Positions 52,235 to 58,132 of a stretch of 58,132 nucleotides of DNA are shown one piece after another; position 1 is the first letter of the stretch, and each line of letters starts with the position of its first letter. The stretch spans positions 1-58,132 of the forward strand of contig CAYLYH010000012.1 in assembly GCA_964388155.1 (NCBI GenBank), written 5' to 3'. The position numbers and the translations under genes are program-made. Under the pieces are notes generated by a model, which saw nothing but the letters and a program-made list of their open reading frames with translations, did not search any database and was not told where the DNA came from. The stretch comes from JACNKV01 sp964388155 (GTDB taxonomy: Bacteria > Fidelibacterota > Marinisomatia > Marinisomatales > JACNKV01).

Positions 52235-53556
52235 AAATACTGCTAGTAGAAGACGAAAAAATCTTAAGGATATCGCTGGATAAAACATTGCGAAAAGCAA
52301 AGTTTGCGGTCCATTCCTGCGATCGAGGAGATACGGCCATCAGCATTCTTCAAAAAGAAACTTTTGACGTAATCCTTACTGATATCCGACTTCCCGGATC
52401 AGACGGGTTAGAAATCTTGCAATTTGTTCAAAAATCCCTCCCCACAACAAAAGTCATCCTAATGACCGCTTTCGGATCAGTAGAATCTGCCGTGGGTGCA
52501 CTAAAAATGGGTGCTCACGATTATCTCACCAAACCATTCACGCAAGATGAGCTCCTTCATCGATTAAATCAATTACGAAACCTTCAGTCTATTATTGTAG
52601 AAAACATGTCCTTGCGAGAACAGTTAATTGATCGTCAAAAACTTATCGGAAATTCTCCGAAATTTCTAAAAGTAATGGATCGAACTCAATTAGCCGCTCA
52701 GGGAGATCATACCGTCCTCATTGAAGGAGAAAGTGGGACAGGGAAAGAGCTCATCGTTGATATGATTCACACATTAAGTGACCGTCGCGAAAAACCTCTA
52801 ATAAAAATTAACTGTTCCGCGTTACCGGAATCTTTATTCGAAAGTGAATTATTCGGCTATGAAAAAGGTGCATTTACCGGGGCTACTCGTCAGCACATTG
52901 GTCGCTTTGAAAGAGCTAAAGGCGGAACCCTCTTTTTAGATGATATCGATGACCTGCCAAAACCACTACAGGTCAAACTGCTTCGGGTCATTCAAGAACG
53001 CGAAATTGAACGTATCGGCGGGAAAAAGACCATCCCTGTAGATTTTCGTTTAGTAGCAGCAACCAAAGTAGACCTGCGAAAAATGATGGAAGAAAATATT
53101 TTTCGTGATGACTTGTTTTATCGGTTGAATGTCATTACCGTTGACGTACCACCGTTACGTAATCGAAAATCCGACATCCCCTTATTAACCGCATATTTTT
53201 TAGAAAAACACGGAAAGGGACATACCGTAACTCCAGTTGTATTACAAAAACTCACGGAGTATTCCTGGCCAGGTAATGTTCGCGAGTTGGAAAATGTCAT
53301 CATCCAAATGATTGCTCTCACTCAGGGAGATACGTTAACCGCCAGTCTTCTTCCTTCGCAATTTGTAGAACAGGCTTCTTCATCAAAAGACAGTGAAATC
53401 TCCGAACTGAACACCGCCATCGCTAAATCAGAAAAAACGATGATTGTTGACGCATTAGAACAAAGTAAATGGCGACAAAATACTGCAGCAAAGAAACTCG
53501 GTATCCCACGTACAACACTGCGGAGTAAAATGAAAAAATATGGATTGGTGAAGTAG
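52231..53556 (+). CDS. Sigma-54-dependent response regulator (NtrC family)
   Basis: The 441-residue regulator has a receiver domain with phospho-acceptor D51 (VILTDIRLPG) and a K in YLTKPF. The AAA+ domain contains Walker A GESGTGKE, the sigma-54 contact loop GAFTGA and LFLDDIDDLP as Walker B. A Fis-type helix-turn-helix ends the protein (AAKKLGIPRTTLRSKMKKYG). It should activate sigma-54 promoters when phosphorylated by the adjoining kinase. A near-match to a -24/-12 promoter is found 140 bp downstream, before the CYTH-type gene. Confidence 0.94.
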   Translation: MKILLVEDEKILRISLDKTLRKAKFAVHSCDRGDTAISILQKETFDVILTDIRLPGSDGLEILQFVQKSLPTTKVILMTAFGSVESAVGALKMGAHDYLTKPFTQDELLHRLNQLRNLQSIIVENMSLREQLIDRQKLIGNSPKFLKVMDRTQLAAQGDHTVLIEGESGTGKELIVDMIHTLSDRREKPLIKINCSALPESLFESELFGYEKGAFTGATRQHIGRFERAKGGTLFLDDIDDLPKPLQVKLLRVIQEREIERIGGKKTIPVDFRLVAATKVDLRKMMEENIFRDDLFYRLNVITVDVPPLRNRKSDIPLLTAYFLEKHGKGHTVTPVVLQKLTEYSWPGNVRELENVIIQMIALTQGDTLTASLLPSQFVEQASSSKDSEISELNTAIAKSEKTMIVDALEQSKWRQNTAAKKLGIPRTTLRSKMKKYGLVK

Positions 53557-53595
53557 TGATTGGTGATTAGCTGTAACATGTTTTCATATTCCATA

Positions 53596-53629
53596 ACGCC
53601 AATATGGCGAGACCTCGTCATATTGGCGT
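53596..53629. repeat. 15-bp hairpin downstream of the response regulator
   Basis: ACGCCAATATGGCGA and TCGTCATATTGGCGT pair over 15 positions with one G-T pair and a 4-base loop. It lies 40 bp past the regulator stop. There is no T-run, so it is either a factor-dependent terminator, an RNA processing signal or an upstream activator site for the next promoter. Confidence 0.6.
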
Positions 53630-53694
53630 ATTATAGTCAGAATATATCTCTTCTGTTTTATGTTTTTCAGTCAGAGAACGATGGTTTTAATTTA

Positions 53695-53722
53695 TGGTAC
53701 AGTGTTTGACATATTATATGTC
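53695..53722 (+). promoter_or_regulatory. Sigma-54-like promoter overlapped by a 15-bp palindrome
   Basis: TGGTAC-AGTGT-TTGA resembles the sigma-54 consensus TGGCAC-N5-TTGC, with the second C of the -12 element changed to A. GACATATTATATGTC (53708-53722) is a perfect palindrome that begins in the -12 region. Both lie 27-54 bp before the start of the CYTH-like gene, whose ribosome-binding site is CGGAGG. Confidence 0.4.
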
Positions 53723-53748
53723 TATAACAAAATCACGGAGGTAATATC

Positions 53749-54390
53749 ATGGGTAAAAAAGGATTAAAGGTCGGAGAAATATCAAAACCTCGTTTTGAAT
53801 TTCGAAGCTTTGGGCAAGATTTTGACGGAGCGGAAGAGCGGATGGCTCGATTATCCATTCCAATTCCGGAAAAACTATGGGTACGTCATTCTCCCGAGAC
53901 GTATATCATGTCTCGAGCCAACGATATCAATAATACGAAAATTCGCGATGGCAAAATGGATATCAAAACCTACGTTCAAACCAAAGACGGACTTGAACAA
54001 TGGAATCCGCTCACAAAAACAGAGTTTCCGGTTTCCGTTGATTTTCTAAAAAGTGATATCTTTCCCGCGTTTCAAGTTGAAATGCCACACTTTGATAAAA
54101 CTAAATACACCACAGACGAATTTCTGACAATGGTGAAAGAGCATCCTGATCTGCAGGCTGTCAGCGTGGTAAAAGAACGCTACGGATATATGGTCAACGA
54201 AACCCTCTGCGAAATCGGGTTTGTCTTAATCAACGGAGCTGAAATCGTTACCATAAATTCTGAATCCACAGAAATTGAAGACGTACTTAAAACACTCAAA
54301 GACTGTCACCTTGAAGGTTATGAAAATATCAACTACCTACAGGCAATCAAACGCGTTCTTGGGTGGATAGATAAACCGTTGGCAAGCTGA
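53749..54390 (+). CDS. Probable CYTH-superfamily protein
   Basis: The 213-residue soluble protein carries a pattern seen in the CYTH/triphosphate-tunnel fold: E50-T-Y-I at the strand start, KIRDGKMDIK at 64-73 (alternating basic residues pointing into the tunnel), then GLEQWNPLTKTEFP. The usual ExExK is not at the N-terminus; the first 45 residues are an extension. The second half (VVKERYGYMV and onward) is compatible with the later strands. A classical CYTH gene follows after 46 bp, which strengthens the reading. Polyphosphate, triphosphate or a nucleotide is the likely ligand. Confidence 0.55.
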   Translation: MGKKGLKVGEISKPRFEFRSFGQDFDGAEERMARLSIPIPEKLWVRHSPETYIMSRANDINNTKIRDGKMDIKTYVQTKDGLEQWNPLTKTEFPVSVDFLKSDIFPAFQVEMPHFDKTKYTTDEFLTMVKEHPDLQAVSVVKERYGYMVNETLCEIGFVLINGAEIVTINSESTEIEDVLKTLKDCHLEGYENINYLQAIKRVLGWIDKPLAS

Positions 54391-54436
54391 AACGTAAACC
54401 GTAAATATTTTAACCTAATTAAAAACAGGATTTATT

Positions 54437-54910
54437 ATGGGAAATGAAATAGAGAGAAAATATTTAATAAAGTCATTACCGGAAAGCATGAGCGGAACTA
54501 CCATGCGTCAAGGATATCTCCAACCAGAGAAAGAACGGGCTGTTCGTATCAGAACCGTAGAGAAAGACGGATCAATAATAGGTGTTCTCACCATCAAGGG
54601 AATGGGAGATAAAAGCGGAATGAGCCGGTACGAATTTGAGACAGAAATTCCGGTCGAAGATGCAGATCACCTCCTGTCACTTTGTGACCAACCGCTTATT
54701 GAAAAAACACGATACAAATATGATCACGAAGGACTCACTTGGGAAATTGACGAGTTTCACGGTGTCAACCATGGATTAGTCGTTGCAGAAGTTGAGTTGG
54801 AAAGCAAGGAGCAACAGTTTAACACACCGGATTTTGTGGGAGAAGAAGTAACCGGACAGGTTAAGTACTACAATATGATGCTGTTGAAAAACCCCTACAC
54901 TACATGGTAA
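54437..54910 (+). CDS. CYTH-domain protein (inorganic triphosphatase-like)
   Basis: The 157-residue single-domain protein has the N-terminal ExExK (E4, E6, K8 in NEIERKYLI), RIR at 37-39, LTIKG with K54, YEFETEI (66-70), RYKY and WEIDEF with the later acidic pair, and VVAEVELES. All tunnel residues for metal and triphosphate are in place. Small CYTH proteins mostly hydrolyse inorganic triphosphate or thiamine triphosphate. It lies between a CYTH-like gene and a carboxylate transporter; thiN is 6 kb upstream. Confidence 0.9.
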   Translation: MGNEIERKYLIKSLPESMSGTTMRQGYLQPEKERAVRIRTVEKDGSIIGVLTIKGMGDKSGMSRYEFETEIPVEDADHLLSLCDQPLIEKTRYKYDHEGLTWEIDEFHGVNHGLVVAEVELESKEQQFNTPDFVGEEVTGQVKYYNMMLLKNPYTTW

Positions 54911-54916
54911 TATAAT

Positions 54917-54945
54917 CTTTGCGAAAGTTGCATGCTTTCGCAAAG
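54917..54945 (+). terminator. Perfect 11-bp hairpin after the CYTH gene
   Basis: CTTTGCGAAAG and CTTTCGCAAAG flank a 7-base loop (TTGCATG) and are followed by GTATTTTC. It starts six bases after the CYTH stop and ends 32 bp before tctCB. A terminator is likely, although the T-tract is short; an operator for the tct genes is the alternative. Confidence 0.6.
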
Positions 54946-54977
54946 GTATTTTCATCAATCCAATAATCAGCATTTAA

Positions 54978-56459
54978 ATGAAAATTTTCCAATTCAAAAC
55001 ACTCCTTTTCAGCTTTCTCTTTTTCAGTTTTTTATCAGCTGATTATCCCACAAAACCCGTCAAAATCATTGTTCATACGAAGCCGGGTGGTGCGGTAGAT
55101 CTCATGGCTAGGCAATTCGCTCAAATTGCAGGACAAATGTCTGATCAGTCATTTGTAGTCGTAAATAAACCGGGCGGATCAGGACTTTTGGCCTTGGCAA
55201 ATGTGTATAATGAAAAAGCAGATGGATATTCAATCCTCGCCTTCCCCGCTGCTTTTCTTGCTCCTATCCAAACAACAGATATCGGTTTTAGTCTTGAGGA
55301 TTTTGACTATCTTGCTTGCTTAACCATTTCCCCTGAAGCCATAATTACCAATAAGCATTCAGAAATTAAAACCATGGATCAGGTTTTGGCACATGCAAAA
55401 TCTAATCCAAAACAACAAAAATGGTGTGGTCCGGGAAGCGGATCTTTGGATCATCTCATGGGAGTGAAAATTTGGGATAAGGCAGGAATCACTGCAAAAT
55501 GGATTCCGTATGGTGGAGGTGGTCCTGCGATTGCATCTGTCATGGGAAAGCATAACCATGTATATGTGGGAAATCCGGAAGATATTATTGGCCGAAGAGA
55601 AAATTTGTATATCGCCGCCATCGCAAGCGAAGAACGGCATCCAACATTTCCGGATGCACACACATTTAAAGAATTCGGTATTGACTTAACAACCGATGTC
55701 ATGTGGAGAGGTTTTGCCGTAAAAAAAGGAACGGATCCTGAAATTGTATCCTATTTGAATATTTTATTAAAACAAGTCAGCAGCGATCCTGCATGGGCAC
55801 AGTTCACAAAAACAATCGGCGTTCAAAATGTGTTTATTTCAGGTAAAGAATTTAGAGACATGGTTTTTCGCGATGCTGAATCGGCAAAATCGTATTTAAT
55901 TAAATCGGGGTTTCCCGTCGGGAAAGAGCCGAAGTCTGCTCCAATGCCCGTCATTTTCTTTATCGTAACAATAGGGATTCTTTCTTCACTCATTTATTTT
56001 TATACAAAGAAAAATGGGGTTGAAAAGTCTAACCTTCCCTACATTGCCGGCGTTGGACTTTCTATCGCGATTACCTTTTATTATATAAGTATATATTTTC
56101 CTGATCCAAGAGCGGGAACAGCTGTCGGAGCTGCCACTGTACCCCAAGTGTGGGCTTTCTTATTGACCATCGTTTCAACAATGATTTTGTATCAAATGAA
56201 ATTATCGTTTAAAGCTCCCGTGTCAGGCAAAGTTCGTTTGGTATTAACCTTAACAGCATTGCTTTTTGGGTATGTAATAATTATTTCATTTGTAGGGTTT
56301 TTACTTGCAACAGCACTCATGCTTATTGCCGGAATGTTGATACTCAAACACAAAGAAATAAAAACAATTTTATTAACAACAACGTTTGTTATTTTATTCA
56401 TGTATGGCATTTTTTATAAAGTACTTCAAGTTCCATTACCTACAGGGATGTTTTTCTAA
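54978..56459 (+). CDS. Fused TctC-TctB protein of a tripartite tricarboxylate transporter
   Basis: The 493 residues begin with a signal peptide (about 1-21). A TctC-type binding domain follows to about residue 325 (YPTKPVKIIVHTKPGGAVDL, NKPGGSGLLALANVY, WCGPGSGSLDHLMG, PYGGGGPAIAS). The rest, from about 330, has four or five membrane helices with PDPRAGTAVGAAT, RLVLTLTALLFGYVIIISFVGF and the final amphipathic tail, matching the small subunit TctB. The binding protein is normally free in the periplasm, so the fusion ties it to the membrane. It overlaps tctA by one base (TAATG). Substrates of the family are citrate and other carboxylates. Confidence 0.85.
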   Translation: MKIFQFKTLLFSFLFFSFLSADYPTKPVKIIVHTKPGGAVDLMARQFAQIAGQMSDQSFVVVNKPGGSGLLALANVYNEKADGYSILAFPAAFLAPIQTTDIGFSLEDFDYLACLTISPEAIITNKHSEIKTMDQVLAHAKSNPKQQKWCGPGSGSLDHLMGVKIWDKAGITAKWIPYGGGGPAIASVMGKHNHVYVGNPEDIIGRRENLYIAAIASEERHPTFPDAHTFKEFGIDLTTDVMWRGFAVKKGTDPEIVSYLNILLKQVSSDPAWAQFTKTIGVQNVFISGKEFRDMVFRDAESAKSYLIKSGFPVGKEPKSAPMPVIFFIVTIGILSSLIYFYTKKNGVEKSNLPYIAGVGLSIAITFYYISIYFPDPRAGTAVGAATVPQVWAFLLTIVSTMILYQMKLSFKAPVSGKVRLVLTLTALLFGYVIIISFVGFLLATALMLIAGMLILKHKEIKTILLTTTFVILFMYGIFYKVLQVPLPTGMFF

Positions 56460-57979
56460 TGGAATTATTAGCAAATCTATTATCCGGTTTTTCAGCATTA
56501 TTAGGCACTGAAACAATTGCGTGGTGGCAACCCGGTTCTGCCATCATGATTGGAATTACCATTGGGATTTTTGTCGGTGTTATGCCGGGTTTATCCGCAT
56601 CTACAGGCTTGGCGCTTATGGTTCCGTTTACGTTTGGCATGGATCCACTAGTCGCTATTGTGTTTCTTGTGTCTATTTATACATCCTGTGCTTACGGCGG
56701 AACGATTACAGCCATTGCCATCAATACACCGGGAACACCGGCTGCTGTTGCGGTTGCCATGGATGGATACGAACTTACACAACAGGGTAAACCGGGGCGA
56801 GCCCTTGGCACAAGTTTACTTGCCAATGTTATGGGGGGAATTACCGGTTCGCTTATTCTGATTTTCTTCTCCTTCCCGATTTCGAAAATTGCATTAAAAT
56901 TTGGTCCGCCGGCATTCTTTTCATTAGCGGTTTTTGGGCTGACCATTGTGGCATCTATGGAATCGAAAAATCGGACCAAAGCATTTTTCAGCACTGCACT
57001 TGGACTTTTATTTATGACGGTCGGGCTTGATATTATTAACGCCCACCCCAGATTCACTTTCGGCAGGACGGAACTTTTTGACGGATTTTCTTTTATCCCT
57101 GCTCTTATCGGTCTTTTTGCACTGGGTGAAATCCTTCTGAATATTGAAAAAGATACGGGAATCAAAAAAGCTGTAAAAACATTTTCAAGCAAGCTCCCGA
57201 AGTTCAGTGAAATTTGGGAAATCCGAAATAATATTTTCAAAGGTGGAGCTATTGGCGCATTGGTTGGGGCAGTTCCCGGTGCGGGTGCAACCATTGCCGC
57301 ATTCGTTGCGTATGGCGAAGCAAAACGCACCAGTAAAAACCCTGATATGTTTGGGAAAGGCTCATTAGAAGGAATTGCCGCTCCATCTGCCGCTGCCGGC
57401 GCAAGCGAAGGCGGAGCACTGGTCCCGTTGTTGACGTTGGGAATCCCCGGATCTGCTGCCACGGCAGTCATGATTGGTGCCCTTACGTTGCATAATATAA
57501 CACCTGGACCTGAACTGTTCACGCGAAATTCCCAGTTGGTTTATGCCTTATTTGCCTCCCTTCCGCTGGGGATTGGATTCATGCTCTTAATCGGTTATTT
57601 GGGAACAAAAATTTGGGTCAAACTCATCGCCGCGCCAAAAGCGATATTACTTCCCGTCATTATCGCCATTGCTTTTATCGGGTCTTATGCCGTTAAAAAT
57701 ACTATGTTCGATGTGTATGTGTGTCTTGGGTTTGGAATTTTGGGCTGGATTTTACGACGCAATGGTTTTCCCACTGCTCCAATGGTGCTGGCTATGATCC
57801 TTGGAAAAATGGCTGAAACGAATTTTAGACAAGCATTACTCGCCGAAGGAACGTGGACTATCTTTTTTACAAATCCATTGAGTTTGGGTTTGTTGATTTT
57901 GGCTTTTTTAGCCCTCTTTATTCCATTGTACAAAGAACGTAAAGCCAAAAACACGTTAACCGCTAATCGTACAAAGTAA
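56459..57979 (+). CDS. TctA-family large permease subunit
   Basis: The 506-residue permease has about eleven or twelve helices. The family signatures GVMPGLSASTGLAL near the N-terminus and GAVPGAGATIAAFVAYGEAKR in the middle are repeats of one another and form the substrate path; PSAAAGASEGGALVPLLTLGIPG is also typical. It forms the sodium- or proton-coupled tripartite transporter with the fused TctC-TctB protein encoded just before. Carboxylate uptake is the expected function. Confidence 0.93.
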   Translation: MELLANLLSGFSALLGTETIAWWQPGSAIMIGITIGIFVGVMPGLSASTGLALMVPFTFGMDPLVAIVFLVSIYTSCAYGGTITAIAINTPGTPAAVAVAMDGYELTQQGKPGRALGTSLLANVMGGITGSLILIFFSFPISKIALKFGPPAFFSLAVFGLTIVASMESKNRTKAFFSTALGLLFMTVGLDIINAHPRFTFGRTELFDGFSFIPALIGLFALGEILLNIEKDTGIKKAVKTFSSKLPKFSEIWEIRNNIFKGGAIGALVGAVPGAGATIAAFVAYGEAKRTSKNPDMFGKGSLEGIAAPSAAAGASEGGALVPLLTLGIPGSAATAVMIGALTLHNITPGPELFTRNSQLVYALFASLPLGIGFMLLIGYLGTKIWVKLIAAPKAILLPVIIAIAFIGSYAVKNTMFDVYVCLGFGILGWILRRNGFPTAPMVLAMILGKMAETNFRQALLAEGTWTIFFTNPLSLGLLILAFLALFIPLYKERKAKNTLTANRTK

Positions 57980-57981
57980 AT

Positions 57982-58132
57982 ATGAAAAAACGTCTGACAC
58001 CTGTAATGCTCTTTATGCTCTCTCCGCTTATTGCCGGTGGTAGTAGCACAGACACTATCCATTGGGGTGTGTTGGCAATGGGACTGTTTGGCGGATTAGC
58101 GTTCTTCCTCTACGGCATGGAAAAAATGAGTG
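57982..58132 (+). CDS. Na/phosphate cotransporter family protein, 5' part
   Basis: The frame starts two bases after the tctA stop and runs 50 codons to the edge. A short leader (MKKRLTPVMLFMLSPLIAGG) is followed by GVLAMGLFGGLAFFLYGMEK, the first-helix signature of the Na/Pi cotransporters that carry a C-terminal PhoU domain. It is a second member of this family in the window (the first is at 33945). Its coupling to the tct genes is unusual. Confidence 0.7.
   Translation, partial: MKKRLTPVMLFMLSPLIAGGSSTDTIHWGVLAMGLFGGLAFFLYGMEKMS

Noticed and set aside
54907..54925. Sigma-54 promoter before tctCB
   Set aside because: The GG and GC doublets are 12 bases apart instead of 10 and fall within the hairpin stem.
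56692..57522. Long minus-strand open frame opposite tctA
   Set aside because: It is antisense to a clear TctA protein, and its Pro/Ala/Ser-rich translation is typical of a shadow frame.

Overview
The window looks like a chromosome segment of a Gram-negative, heterotrophic bacterium of the FCB superphylum (Bacteroidota / Marinimicrobia / Calditrichota neighbourhood). The evidence is a TonB-dependent receptor with a carboxypeptidase-like N-terminal domain, an HmuY-type lipoprotein, a type IX secretion sorting domain, many lipoproteins and outer-membrane proteins, and moderate to low GC. The exact phylum cannot be fixed by eye. Most host genes carry clear Shine-Dalgarno sequences. No rRNA, tRNA or CRISPR array was seen.

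Layout. 1-1821 is an AT-rich island (PD-(D/E)XK nuclease-like gene, start of a partner gene, tyrosine recombinase) abutting the stop codon of rpiB. 1824-5080 is the non-oxidative pentose phosphate operon rpe-tkt-rpiB. 5081-7443 holds intergenic repeats, a small lipoprotein, a LOG-family gene and tag. 7444-10104 is pabA-pabB-pabC (p-aminobenzoate for folate). 10262-13628 is a TetR-controlled heme acquisition operon (tetR, HmuR-like receptor, HmuY-like lipoprotein) with a clear operator and terminator. 13663-19172 carries a membrane protein, typA, a DbpA/DeaD-type RNA helicase and a small membrane protein. 19173-21680 is a second AT-rich island with a Bro-N/Fic protein and a T9SS-sorted alpha/beta hydrolase-like protein, flanked by palindromic cassette-junction-like elements. 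21852-25522 has a membrane protein, adenosine deaminase and an M28 aminopeptidase. 25769-26029 is an Rrf2 gene remnant.

From 26094 a TetR operator and regulator lead a beta-oxidation operon of the fadE-fadA-fadN kind, followed by a second divergent acyl-CoA dehydrogenase. Next come a Na/phosphate cotransporter with a PhoU-domain partner and an OFA-family MFS carrier. 37548-46836 (minus strand) is a long cell-envelope export cluster: TetR, YjbR-fold protein, MMPL/RND permease, NatA/NatB-type ABC exporter, LolA-like protein, transglutaminase-like protein and an outer-membrane barrel. 46925-49868 holds an unknown protein, thiamine pyrophosphokinase and an SSS-family symporter in overlapping frames. 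49881-53556 is a three-gene sensory unit (PhnD-like binding protein, histidine kinase, sigma-54 response regulator). Two adjacent CYTH-superfamily genes, a fused TctC-TctB protein with TctA, and the start of another Na/phosphate cotransporter finish the window.

The most unusual signal is that both AT-rich islands share a short core, roughly TWTACA..(C)CGTT, just upstream of their genes. One of these cores is an arm of a 132-bp imperfect palindrome placed directly after a gene. With the recombinase at 982-1821 this suggests an integron-like gene-cassette system whose sites do not match the classical attC core.
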